Shown here in pieces: positions 32,235 to 39,682 of a stretch of DNA of 39,682 nt. The position numbers were made by a program, and so were the translations under genes. The stretch lies in assembly GCA_964610045.1 (NCBI GenBank), contig CAZSUN010000026.1, positions 1 through 39,682 of the forward strand, read 5' to 3'. Position 1 is the first letter of the stretch, and the number at the start of each line of letters is the position of its first letter. The notes below the pieces were generated by a model, which saw nothing but the letters and a program-made list of their open reading frames with translations, did not search any database and was not told the origin of the DNA. This DNA comes from JACCYX01 sp964610045 (GTDB taxonomy: Bacteria > Chloroflexota > Chloroflexia > Thermomicrobiales > UBA6265).

Positions 32235-33171
32235 CCAGACCATGTCGCGACGCCTGCCGGCGGCTGCCAGATCTCGCCAGGAAGTCAGCGAGCGGCGGCG
32301 TGCGCATACCGACCTGGCTGGCTTGCTGTCGCTCATGCCGCTCGCGCTGTTCCTGGCTATCGCCGCGGTGGGTCCTCTTTTCGGCGCGGATGGCAGCCGC
32401 CAGGAGCTCTTGCACCGGCTTCAACCGCCGTTGCTGGCGGGCGGCGACTGGAGCCATCCCCTCGGGACCGACAGTCTCGGCCGGGACGTGCTGGCGCGTG
32501 CTTTCGAGGCATCGCGCATGTCACTGGCGATCGGGGTGCTGGCTGGTGGGCTTTCCGCACTCGTCGGCGTTCCGGCAGGAATCATCGGCGGTTTACGACC
32601 CGGATTGCCGGATCGGTTCCTGACAGCGTTGGCCGAGATTTGTCTCTCCATCCCAATCATCGTCTTCGGCATCGTCCTGACCGCGATACTGGGCCAAAGC
32701 CTCCCCAATCTTGTGGTCGTTCTGGTCGTATCGGGATGGATTGCCTATGCCCGGGTGTTGCGGTTACGAACCCGGCAACTCGTGCAGTCGGAGTTCGTCC
32801 TGGCGGCACACGCCAGTGGCGCGGGCATGGCACGCGTCGTTGGCCGGCATGTGCTGCCGAACATCCTGCCCATCGCCATCGTTCTGACGTTCCAGCAGGT
32901 TGCTGCGGTGATGATTTGGGAGGCGTCACTCACCTACCTCGGCATTGGCCTGGCCGTACAGGACATATCTCTTGGCAGCCTGGTGAAGGAGGGCCAGGAA
33001 CACGTACTCGATGCCTGGTGGATCGGCGTGGCCCCCGGACTGCTGATTGCCCTCGCGGTCGTCGGCTTCAATCTGGCAGCCGATTGGCTCACCATCGCCC
33101 TCGATCCCGCTCTCGGGAAGAGACGACGCACGCGGCACCGGTACGTGAGTGACCGTAACGTGCAATCGTAG
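32227..33171 (+). CDS. ABC transporter permease, DppC type, under FMN riboswitch
   Basis: 314 aa. A basic cytoplasmic N-terminus (RSRQEVSERRRAH) leads into TM1 (about 32-52), then the DppC-type signature HPLGTDSLGRDVLARA (77-92) and five further helices. The EAA loop is FVLAAHASGAGMARVVGRHV followed by LPNILPIAI; SLTYLGIGLAVQDISLGSLV is also typical of DppC. The start codon lies inside the stop region of the first permease. The two permeases form the usual heterodimer. No ATP-binding subunit is encoded in this operon, so an ATPase from elsewhere must serve. Confidence 0.92.
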   Translation: MVSQTMSRRLPAAARSRQEVSERRRAHTDLAGLLSLMPLALFLAIAAVGPLFGADGSRQELLHRLQPPLLAGGDWSHPLGTDSLGRDVLARAFEASRMSLAIGVLAGGLSALVGVPAGIIGGLRPGLPDRFLTALAEICLSIPIIVFGIVLTAILGQSLPNLVVVLVVSGWIAYARVLRLRTRQLVQSEFVLAAHASGAGMARVVGRHVLPNILPIAIVLTFQQVAAVMIWEASLTYLGIGLAVQDISLGSLVKEGQEHVLDAWWIGVAPGLLIALAVVGFNLAADWLTIALDPALGKRRRTRHRYVSDRNVQS

Positions 33172-33183
33172 TTGAGGAGTGAC

Positions 33184-34716
33184 ATGTCGAGTTTCTCACG
33201 CACCGGTTCAAGGCGGGATTTCATCGTTTCGGCGGTCCTGACGGGGGGGGTGCTCTCGTTGCCCGTCAGGACGGTGGCCGCGCAAACTCCGTCCGCCGCT
33301 AGTCAGCAATCGATCACCGTCGACACAGCTATCGCCCCCTCGACGCTCGATCCGGCGCTTGCCCGGTCGGTATTCGACTGGTCGATCATCCACAGCATCT
33401 ACGACTCGGTCCTGAACCTGAACGATGATGGCGTACTTGCCCCACTGGCAGCCTCGTCGTTCAGCCAACCGGAACCCACGGTATACGACGTGGTGCTCCG
33501 GGAAGGGCTCACCTTCCACGACGGCAATCCAGTGCTCGCTGAGTCAATCGAGCGGTCGGTGCGCTACGTGCAGGCATCGGAAGGCCCTGCTGCCCGGAAC
33601 TTTGGGGTGATCGATCGGGTCGACGTGGTGGACGACCGCACCGCCAGGATCGTGACGAGTGAACCGGCGCCGTGGCTTCCCTCGCAGTTGGCGGTCTGGC
33701 TGGTGCTGTTCCCGGACGGAGCCGAGGCGGACTTCGAGACGAACCCGGTTGGATCGGGTCCATTCCGCTTCGATGGGATGGATGCCGGCGTATCCATCGA
33801 TCTCGTCCGCAACGAGCGGTATTTTGCCGGGAGTCCCAAGGGGATCGCCCTGGCCGACCACGTCCGCTACCGGGTCGTACCGGAGGTCGCCACCCGGATC
33901 GCCGATTTGTCCGCTGGGGCGACGAACCTTATTGACGGCATTAGCCAGGATCAAGGTGCATCCGTGGAGAATACGGGTGCGGAGGTTGTGGAAGCGCCGG
34001 TCCTTGGAATCTCGTTCCTCCGGATCGTCAACGATGTGCCGCCCCTCGACGATCCTCGCGTGCGACAGGCGATCAACCACGCGATCGACGTGGAAACGAT
34101 CGCCCAGTCGCTGGTGTCGACGGAGTCGCACCGGACCGCCTCCATCTACCCGGATGCGCGCGCGATCGGTTTCGATCCGGACCTTTCCCCGTTCATCCAC
34201 GATCCAGACCTGGCGCGGTCGTTACTCGCCGGCGCCGGCGTTACCGGCCGGATTCCGTTGCGCCTCGAATACACGGGAGGTGGGCGCGATGATGTCATGG
34301 AGGCGATCGCCGCCTATCTCGCGGAAGTGGGCATTGATCTCACCATCGAAACCACGGAGTTGACGACGTTCAACGGCACCTGGCAGGACCCCGGATCAGC
34401 CGAATTGCGGTTCGTTACCTGGAGGCCGGTGTACGATCCGCACACGCTGCTCAGTCTGATGTTCGCCAGCACCGGACCGTTGTCGCGCTTTGCGGATGAC
34501 GAAGCGGACCGGTTGATAGCCAGCGCCGCCGCGGAGTCGGACCCCGATTTGCGCAATGGGCTCTATCAGGAACTCGGGCGCCAATTCCAGGCATCTCCCC
34601 CCGCCGCGTTCCTGTGGAACCTCACCGCCAGCTATGGCGTACGCGATATCGCCGGAACCTGGAGTCCGCGCGCCGACGAGTACGTCATTCTCACCGAAAG
34701 GCAAGGAACCTCGTGA
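33184..34716 (+). CDS. Family-5 extracellular solute-binding protein, first of two
   Basis: 510 aa periplasmic or extracellular binding protein (SBP_bac_5). GAGGAG stands four bases before the ATG at 33184. A Tat signal is present (GSRRDFIVSAVLTGGVLSLP) with cleavage near VAAQ. Domain marks: STLDPALARSVFDWSIIHSI near the ligand pocket, YDVVLREGLTFHDGNPV, NPVGSGPFRFD, DPRVRQAINHAIDVETIAQ and LMFASTGPLSRFADDEADRLI. These are the conserved framework of peptide/nickel-type binding proteins. Its stop overlaps the next start by 4 bp (GTGA). Ligand is inferred only from the riboswitch. Confidence 0.9.
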   Translation: MSSFSRTGSRRDFIVSAVLTGGVLSLPVRTVAAQTPSAASQQSITVDTAIAPSTLDPALARSVFDWSIIHSIYDSVLNLNDDGVLAPLAASSFSQPEPTVYDVVLREGLTFHDGNPVLAESIERSVRYVQASEGPAARNFGVIDRVDVVDDRTARIVTSEPAPWLPSQLAVWLVLFPDGAEADFETNPVGSGPFRFDGMDAGVSIDLVRNERYFAGSPKGIALADHVRYRVVPEVATRIADLSAGATNLIDGISQDQGASVENTGAEVVEAPVLGISFLRIVNDVPPLDDPRVRQAINHAIDVETIAQSLVSTESHRTASIYPDARAIGFDPDLSPFIHDPDLARSLLAGAGVTGRIPLRLEYTGGGRDDVMEAIAAYLAEVGIDLTIETTELTTFNGTWQDPGSAELRFVTWRPVYDPHTLLSLMFASTGPLSRFADDEADRLIASAAAESDPDLRNGLYQELGRQFQASPPAAFLWNLTASYGVRDIAGTWSPRADEYVILTERQGTS

Positions 34717-36251
34717 TACATCGATTGACGACCCGGCGGCGTTTCGCGACAGGCGCCACCGCCCTGGCGATGACCGGCGCGTTCGGCAAGCCATGGGAAA
34801 CGGTCATGGCCAACCAGGCGACACCGGATGCCGGCCCGGTCATGCTGGAGCATCTGGTGATCGATCTGGCCGGAGTGCCGGAATCGATCGATCCTGCTCT
34901 GGCCTATTCCTCCCGCGACTGGTCGATCGTCCATGCCATTTACGATTCGATCGTGCAATTCGGTCCCGATGGCGAGATCCAGCCGCTTGCCGCCGAGTCG
35001 TTCACGACGCTGGATGACACCACCTTCGAAGTACGCCTCCGCTCCGGACTCGCGTTCCACGATGGCTCACCGGTGACGTCGTCCGCGATCAGCCGCGCTG
35101 TCACCTATCTGGTGGACTCGGGTTCAAGCGTCTCCAGCCTGTTCGCCGGCATCACCGGCGTCGAGGAGGACGATGACGGCCTGACCGCCCGGATACTCTG
35201 CGCCGAACCGTCTCCCTGGCTCCCCGCGCAGTTCGCGCCCTGGCTGGTGCTCGTGCCAGATGGCTACACGCACGAGCAGGCAACGAGCGCGCCCATCGGT
35301 AGCGGTCCGTACCGGGTGGAATCGATCGACTCGGGCAACGCTATCGCACTGGTGCGGAATTCCGAGTATTTCCAGCAGAGTCCCAAGGGTGCACCGATCG
35401 CGGACCAGGTCACGTACCGTTTTGTCCCGGAGGTCACCACCCGGATCGCCGATCTGGCGTCAGGTTCGACCCAACTCATCACCGAGATCCCTGCCGACCA
35501 GGTCGGCGCCATCGAGTCGGCCGGCGCGGAGCCGGTGGAAGTGGCGACTGTGGCGTCCGCGTTCATCCGGATCGCCACCGATGTCGAGCCATTCGATCGC
35601 ACCGAAGTCCGGCAGGCGCTGAACCACGCCATCGATGTCCAGGCCATTGCGACGGCTCTCGTTTCGCCAGTGGCGACCCGATTGGCGTCGATCTTCCCGG
35701 ACGAGCGGTCGATGGGATTCGACCCGAATGTCCAGCCATACGCCTACGATCCGGACCACGCCCGCGAGTTGCTCACTTCTGCGGGTGTTGACGGTATTGA
35801 CGTGGACATGGAAATCACGACCGGCGGCCGTACCGACATCGCCGAAGTGATCGCCGCCCAGCTCGGAGAGGTCGGCATCGGCATCACGATCAAGGTCCTC
35901 GAATACACGGAGTTCAATGCCACCTGGAAGGAGCCAACGGCGGCTCCCCTGCGGATGGTCACCTGGGGACCACTCTACGACCCGCACACCCTGCTCAGCC
36001 TGGTCTTCGACAGTGCGGGATACCTGTCGCGGTTCGCGAGCGATGAGGTAGATTCCCTGATCCGGTCAGCCGCCGCCGAACCGGACGAGGACACCCGTGC
36101 GGGGTTATACCGCGACCTGAATGCGACGATGTCGGCGGATCCCCCCGTCGTGTTCCTGTGGAATCTCAGCTCCAGATACGGTGTTGCCCCCGAGGCATCA
36201 GCCTGGCAACCACGGGGGGACGACTACGTGCTGCCGGTGGTGCCGGCGTGA
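34713..36251 (+). CDS. Family-5 extracellular solute-binding protein, second of two
   Basis: 512 aa from a GTG at 34713 inside the stop of the first binding protein, with AAGGAA upstream. An N-terminal TTRRRFATGATALAMTG resembles a Tat signal. It is clearly a paralogue of the preceding protein: both share ESIDPAL/STLDPAL, RDWSIVHAIYDSI/FDWSIIHSIYDSV, GLAFHDGSPV/GLTFHDGNPV, PIGSGPYRVE, ALNHAIDVQAIA and GPLYDPHTLLSLVF. The likeness through the whole length indicates tandem duplication and then divergence. Two receptors for one permease pair suggests two related ligands or affinities. Confidence 0.9.
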   Translation: MIHRLTTRRRFATGATALAMTGAFGKPWETVMANQATPDAGPVMLEHLVIDLAGVPESIDPALAYSSRDWSIVHAIYDSIVQFGPDGEIQPLAAESFTTLDDTTFEVRLRSGLAFHDGSPVTSSAISRAVTYLVDSGSSVSSLFAGITGVEEDDDGLTARILCAEPSPWLPAQFAPWLVLVPDGYTHEQATSAPIGSGPYRVESIDSGNAIALVRNSEYFQQSPKGAPIADQVTYRFVPEVTTRIADLASGSTQLITEIPADQVGAIESAGAEPVEVATVASAFIRIATDVEPFDRTEVRQALNHAIDVQAIATALVSPVATRLASIFPDERSMGFDPNVQPYAYDPDHARELLTSAGVDGIDVDMEITTGGRTDIAEVIAAQLGEVGIGITIKVLEYTEFNATWKEPTAAPLRMVTWGPLYDPHTLLSLVFDSAGYLSRFASDEVDSLIRSAAAEPDEDTRAGLYRDLNATMSADPPVVFLWNLSSRYGVAPEASAWQPRGDDYVLPVVPA

Positions 36252-36892
36252 ACGAAGACGACTCTGGATCGGGACCTGCCCGTTCGCAGGACGTATTCGA
36301 CACCATTCGGGAACGAAGCTCCGTTCGCTCGTTCCGGAGCGACTCGATCGATGCCAGCCTGGTGGTTGAGGCGATCGAAGCGGCGGGATGGGCGCCGTCT
36401 CCGCACGGCATTCAGCCGTGGCGATTCGTGATCCTCGAATCCGTGGCGGACAGGTACCGGCTGGCCGAGGCGATGGGGGACGCTTGGCGAGGGCAGTTGC
36501 GCCTGGACAGCGAGGATGACCAGATCGTCGAAACACGCGTCAGGCGCAGTCGCGAGCGTCTCGAACGCGCGCCGGTCGTCGTGATCCTGTGCCTGTCGCT
36601 GGAGGATGCGCACCTGTACCCCGATGCCGATCGCCAGCGCGCGGAAGAACTGATGGCGATCCAGAGCCTCGGTGCGGCGGCGCAGAATTTCCTGCTGGCG
36701 CTTCAGGCGCTGGGGCTTGACGCCGGATGGATGTGCGCCCCGCTCTTCTGTCCCGGCCTGATTCGCGAGACCCTGGGATTACCGGATCGTCTCGAGCCGC
36801 ACGCGATGTTCCCGGTCGGCAGGATGGATGTGGCGCCGATACGGCGGCCACGACGCCCCGTAGAAGACCTCATCGTGCGTCACAAGGGATAG
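36248..36892 (+). CDS. Nitroreductase resembling the FbiB C-terminal domain (possible dehydro-F420-0 reductase)
   Basis: 214 aa from a GTG overlapping the previous stop by 4 bp (GTGA). The nitroreductase FMN-binding motif RERSSVRSFR is at 21-30 and APSPHGIQPWRFVIL at 49-63. The following parts fit the C-terminal domain of mycobacterial FbiB closely: DAWRGQLRLDSEDD (78-91), VRRSRERLERAPVVVILCL (98-116), DAHLYPDADRQRAEELM (120-136), GAAAQNFLLALQALGL and WMCAPLFCPGLIRETLGLP. That domain uses FMNH2 to reduce dehydro-F420-0 during coenzyme F420 synthesis. The gamma-glutamyl ligase half of FbiB is absent here. Another flavin-dependent reduction remains possible. Confidence 0.85.
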   Translation: MNEDDSGSGPARSQDVFDTIRERSSVRSFRSDSIDASLVVEAIEAAGWAPSPHGIQPWRFVILESVADRYRLAEAMGDAWRGQLRLDSEDDQIVETRVRRSRERLERAPVVVILCLSLEDAHLYPDADRQRAEELMAIQSLGAAAQNFLLALQALGLDAGWMCAPLFCPGLIRETLGLPDRLEPHAMFPVGRMDVAPIRRPRRPVEDLIVRHKG

Positions 36893-36898
36893 GAGGCA

Positions 36899-36932
36899 TC
36901 CCGGACGCCGACCGGCGGCGCTCCGTCCGGGA
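36899..36932 (+). terminator. Hairpin after the FMN-riboswitch operon
   Basis: TCCCGGACG (36899-36907) pairs with CGTCCGGGA (36924-36932) around a 16-nt loop that can fold further (CCG/CGG). It begins 7 bp after the last stop codon. No T-run follows, so its strength as a terminator is uncertain. Confidence 0.5.
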
Positions 36933-37142
36933 ATCACCCGGAGGTGGTATCAGGAGACGGAAATCTACCAACAGCCACCCGGATTTGGCGTGAAATGGCA
37001 TCAACAATGAATCCTCGGCCGTTGAGGAGTCAATGAATCTTTAACAATCCGGTTGCGCCCGAAGCGTCGAATGTTGCTAGACTCCTGCATTGCGTATGTC
37101 GAGGCGGGTCGCCGCGCACGCCGTCAGCCAGGAAGGTGTTTC

Positions 37143-37679
37143 ATGTCGAAGGAACCGATTCACGCACTGGTGGCGCTGTTCGACACGGAGACCGGTGCGG
37201 GGGCAACCCTCAAGACGCTGCGCGATCAGGCGATGACGATCGGCAAAATCCAGCATGCCGCCGTGCTCCATGCCGACTCGGCCGGCAAGCTGCACATGTC
37301 CGAGATCGACGACATGGGTGGCCGCAAGGGTGCGGTGATCGGGGGAGTGGCCGGTGGCATCATCGGGATTCTGGGGCCGGTCATCGTGGCGCCACTCGCG
37401 ATTGGGGCCGTGATCGGTGGACTGGCCGCGAAGCTGCGTGATTCCGGATTCCACAACAATGACCTGGCCTTGCTGGGTGCGAAAATACAGCCTTCGCATT
37501 CCGTTCTCGTGATTGCGGCAAGCGATGGTGATGCTGCCGAACAATTGCTCCTTGCCTGCGGAGCGACTGTGGTCCGGTCGGCGATTGACGGTCACCTTGC
37601 CGATGCGCTGGAGTCTGCCTCGATCGAGGCGACCGAGAACTCGGGTGCGGAGCCATTGGCGGATCAGTCAGGCCAATGA
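37143..37679 (+). CDS. DUF1269 membrane-associated protein
   Basis: 178 aa from an ATG with AAGGTG upstream. The N-terminal ferredoxin-like part (HALVALFDTETGAGATLKTL) and HMSEIDDMGGRKGAVIGG lead to a Gly/Ile-rich membrane segment (about 63-100: GGVAGGIIGILGPVIVAPLA), then a second alpha/beta part with SVLVIAASDGDAAEQLLLA. This order is the DUF1269 pattern; function unknown. The upstream 250 bp carries TTTAACAA at 37031, reminiscent of a Pho half-site, but only one copy. A small membrane gene follows 65 bp later, likely on the same transcript. Confidence 0.85.
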   Translation: MSKEPIHALVALFDTETGAGATLKTLRDQAMTIGKIQHAAVLHADSAGKLHMSEIDDMGGRKGAVIGGVAGGIIGILGPVIVAPLAIGAVIGGLAAKLRDSGFHNNDLALLGAKIQPSHSVLVIAASDGDAAEQLLLACGATVVRSAIDGHLADALESASIEATENSGAEPLADQSGQ

Positions 37680-37743
37680 TGGCTGCCAGCTTTTGGTGAC
37701 CAGGGATTGCTACGCAGGTACACGTGTATGGGAGGATTCGACG

Positions 37744-37944
37744 ATGGACGGATTGGGGCGCAAACTCGGACGCATCTTCAACCTTTTCCTGATCTTCGCC
37801 TCGGCCTACATGATCGCCGAGATTTTCGGCTACGCCTTCGGGCTGGTTCCAGGTATTTTCCCTTTGCTGGCAGCCGTCGTCGTAACCCTCGCCGCAGGTG
37901 GGGCGTGGCAATGGTTCCGTTCCTCGCACCAGGCAGCGACCTGA
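37744..37944 (+). CDS. Small membrane protein, unknown
   Basis: 66 aa. GGGAGG stands about 8 bases before the ATG. Two hydrophobic segments (about 11-31 and 34-53) are separated by FGYAFGLVPGIFP. The N-terminus is amphipathic and basic (DGLGRKLGRIFNLF). No family is recognised. It follows the DUF1269 gene at 65 bp and may be co-transcribed. Confidence 0.65.
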   Translation: MDGLGRKLGRIFNLFLIFASAYMIAEIFGYAFGLVPGIFPLLAAVVVTLAAGGAWQWFRSSHQAAT

Positions 37945-38335
37945 CCGCGTCACCATATGCCTACGGTTTTCGCCCGCATGAACGACAAACTCGCAGGAAG
38001 TTGGCCAATCATGAACTCCTCACGAGGGTAGGGAATGCCTACGGTTCCACTTCCCGTGTCCGGGACGGTTCCGCCCCTCTGTCGAGGGGAGCTCAGGGGA
38101 GTGGGTGCGCGTACCCGTGACTGCCATACAGCTCGCGTGCGAGGAATCTTCTGCGCCGGAGAATAGCCTTCCTGGTTCCCCGCACAGGTGGTACACACAT
38201 CCTCACGTACAGCCTCCGGGAAGACACATGACAAACCGGGACCGGCCTGCCATGAGATCCGCCCACGTCCGTATGCGGGTGGAACACGCAACCCGCAGCC
38301 CTGTCAGTGTGTAGAGTGATTTCCCGCAGCCAGTA
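37945..38335. other. 391-bp intergenic region, convergent, no gene seen
   Basis: It lies between convergent genes. It holds a short hairpin CCCCTC/GAGGGG at 38074-38089 and a repeated TGCCTACGGTT (about 37957 and 38037). Open frames present are short, without ribosome binding sites or protein features. No T-rich terminator was found on either strand. Confidence 0.45.
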
Positions 38336-38608
38336 CTAGAACACCAGCCACGACGCGATCAGACCGAGCGCCAGGACAAACAGCACGATACTCGCCATGC
38401 CGAGCCCCGAGATCCACGCCAGGAGGACTCCGAGCAGTAGCAGCACGATCAGCGTGATCAGGTAGTTGCGCTGGAGGATACTCAATCCCATCGACCCGTT
38501 TCCGGCCACCCACGGATCCGGCGACGGTCGAATCGCGTCACCGGCCAGCACCTGCCGGGCCTGGCGTATGCGAGCGTGGCGATTCTCCTGGTCTTCCGTG
38601 TCTGACAT
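38336..38608 (-). CDS. Small C-terminal membrane protein, unknown
   Basis: 90 aa. A charged N-terminal half (EDQENRHARIRQARQVL) is followed by two transmembrane helices (about 46-66 and 69-90) filling the C-terminus up to the last residue. AAGGCTCC precedes the ATG. It is the last of a three-gene minus-strand group (methyltransferase, small membrane protein, this gene), separated from the previous stop by 25 bp. No family is recognised. Confidence 0.65.
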   Translation of the reverse strand: MSDTEDQENRHARIRQARQVLAGDAIRPSPDPWVAGNGSMGLSILQRNYLITLIVLLLLGVLLAWISGLGMASIVLFVLALGLIASWLVF

Positions 38609-38633
38609 GGAGCCTTGTCCTGCAACGGCATCG

Positions 38634-38843
38634 CTAGACTGGCGGAATCGGGTCGTGTCGATCGGTCCCGAGACCAGCGACGCTCGTCCAGAGATACACG
38701 ACGACGATCTTCACGATACCCGCCCAGGCCAGCATGATGCCAGTCAGGATCAGCGATTCGTTGAGGGAAAATGCGATGGACGCTGCCGTCAGGATGATTC
38801 CGGCGGCGGCCAGTGCCCACGACAGTCGACGCAGGTGAAGCAT
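38634..38843 (-). CDS. Small two-helix membrane protein, unknown
   Basis: 69 aa from the ATG at 38843, with GAGAGGG upstream; the frame extends further but only into the methyltransferase gene. Two helices (about 7-27 and 29-50), the first starting RRLSWALAAAGIILTAAS, then a short polar tail (GLGTDRHDPIPPV). It begins 16 bp after the methyltransferase stop, so probably shares its transcript. Function unknown. Confidence 0.65.
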   Translation of the reverse strand: MLHLRRLSWALAAAGIILTAASIAFSLNESLILTGIMLAWAGIVKIVVVYLWTSVAGLGTDRHDPIPPV

Positions 38844-38859
38844 GGCGTGACCCTCTCCG

Positions 38860-39642
38860 CTACCCGGCCGCTGCGATCGCGAAAATCCGGTCTGACGATT
38901 CGTCCAGAGGTTCGAATTCCAGGCTGCCGAACAACTGGATCTCGCTGAACCCCGCCAGCTCAAGCATGAGCGACAGTTCGCTGGCGTGGATGTACCTCAG
39001 GGAAAAGCTGGCGCGGCTACGCCTGAGGTGACCTGAACCATCGAGTTGATCGTACCAGAGGATCGTGTCGATTGCCTGGGAGACCGGATCGACATGCCGC
39101 ACGGACCACTTGTCGATTGACTCCCCGCTCTCGGTTTCGTGGGACCACTCGTGAATCGGACCGTGCCCAAGCTCCACCAGGTACTGTGGGGTTGGGTTCA
39201 TGATGTCGATCACGATCTGTCCCCCGCTTCGCATGGCGGTCCGTGCTCCTCGGAGCGAATCGAGTTGGCTTTCGGGATCGACCAGGTGCATCAGTGCGTT
39301 CAGTGAATAGAGGACGAGACCGAACGGCCCGCCAGGTGCCGAACCAGCCGACTCCATGTCACCGTGATAGAGCGTCACCCGTTTCCCGGGGATACCAGCC
39401 GACTGGAGCCGCGCCCCTGCCCGTTGCAGCATGGTTGGCGAGCGATCGAGACCGGTGATCTCGTGGCCAGCCCCGGCGATCGGCACCAGGAGTCGCCCAC
39501 TGCCACATCCCATTTCGAGAATGGGTCCCTCGATTTGGTCGGCCATGGCAACATAGAGTTCGGCGTCGTCACCGACGGCGTCGTGTTCGAGATCGTAGAG
39601 TTCGGCAATACGGTGGTAGGGATCGGTGTCTGGTGGCTGCAT
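38860..39642 (-). CDS. Class I SAM-dependent methyltransferase
   Basis: 260 aa. The Rossmann-fold SAM site is clear: motif I ILEMGCGSGRLLVPIA (about 41-56), the acidic end of beta-2 in ITGLDRSPTML (62-72), YHGDMES (92-98) and motif IV FGLVLYSLNALMHL (106-119). The C-terminal part is beta-rich and ends with a typical RIFAIAAAG strand. The substrate is unknown; the type is common among small-molecule methyltransferases. It opens a three-gene group with two small membrane proteins. No conflict in start choice. Confidence 0.9.
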   Translation of the reverse strand: MQPPDTDPYHRIAELYDLEHDAVGDDAELYVAMADQIEGPILEMGCGSGRLLVPIAGAGHEITGLDRSPTMLQRAGARLQSAGIPGKRVTLYHGDMESAGSAPGGPFGLVLYSLNALMHLVDPESQLDSLRGARTAMRSGGQIVIDIMNPTPQYLVELGHGPIHEWSHETESGESIDKWSVRHVDPVSQAIDTILWYDQLDGSGHLRRSRASFSLRYIHASELSLMLELAGFSEIQLFGSLEFEPLDESSDRIFAIAAAG

Positions 39643-39682
39643 GAAGTCGGATGGCTTTCGGGATTGGCCGGGCGTGGGCCGG

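Noticed and set aside
30909..32336. Long minus-strand open frame (475 codons) opposite the first permease
   Set aside because: Arg/Gln/Gly-rich shadow composition typical of antisense frames in GC-rich genes; it would run through the riboswitch and terminator.
37021..37060. Pho box before the DUF1269 gene (TTTAACAA)
   Set aside because: Only a single TTAAC-like unit is present, without phased repeats.

Overview
The window is a GC-rich stretch of bacterial chromosome. The gene content points to the phylum Chloroflexota, most likely a Thermomicrobia/Sphaerobacter-like organism. This is inference: it rests on the high GC, many Tat-type lipid-free secretion signals, a TGS-less threonyl-tRNA synthetase behind a T-box, an EF-G2-type factor, a CIRCE-controlled dnaJ and a decayed PqqD/Tat/cysteine-rich gene. 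No species can be named from the sequence alone. Nothing looks like a prophage, transposon, plasmid or CRISPR array; the window is mainly ordinary chromosome with several RNA-level control elements.

Left part (1-9.0 kb): thrS runs off the left edge on the minus strand, preceded by a T-box leader with its terminator. Then come a secreted D-alanyl-D-alanine carboxypeptidase, tRNA-Val(GAC) with its own terminator, a nucleoside 2-deoxyribosyltransferase-like protein, a small membrane protein, an RNase HI-like protein, an EF-G2-like GTPase, type III pantothenate kinase (coaX) and, divergently, a C-terminal processing protease (S41).

Phosphate block (8.96-14.97 kb): a Pho-box-like set of TTAAC repeats precedes a PhoB-type response regulator, then pstS, pstC, pstA, pstB and phoU in one direction. 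Strong hairpins lie before and after pstS. A degenerate receiver-domain gene converges on and overlaps the end of phoU. No sensor kinase is present.

Middle (15-19.8 kb): a YesL/DUF624 membrane protein, a pseudogene combining a PqqD-like domain, a Tat signal and a cysteine-rich tail, a Wzz/Wzc-type chain-length regulator fused to a tyrosine kinase domain, a DUF1622 membrane protein and a small membrane protein. This is the least dense part.

Catabolic/peptidase block (19.8-29.3 kb): a CE7-type acetyl esterase and a TIM-barrel sugar isomerase/epimerase on the plus strand converge with a tight five-gene minus-strand run (Cys/Met PLP enzyme, degenerate polysaccharide-deacetylase-like protein, YtcJ-type amidohydrolase, UPF0173 metallo-hydrolase, unknown protein). 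Divergent from it are an M14 zinc carboxypeptidase and a degenerate ADP-ribosylglycohydrolase-like protein. dnaJ follows behind an extended CIRCE palindrome.

Most interesting block (30.9-36.9 kb): a promoter, a complete FMN riboswitch and a rho-independent terminator precede a translationally coupled operon of two Dpp-type ABC permeases, two tandem Tat-exported family-5 solute-binding proteins and a free-standing nitroreductase that resembles the C-terminal domain of FbiB (dehydro-F420-0 reductase). I infer a flavin- or deazaflavin-related uptake system that does not match the flavin transporters I know to be FMN-riboswitch controlled. The right end holds a DUF1269 protein, small membrane proteins and a SAM-dependent methyltransferase.
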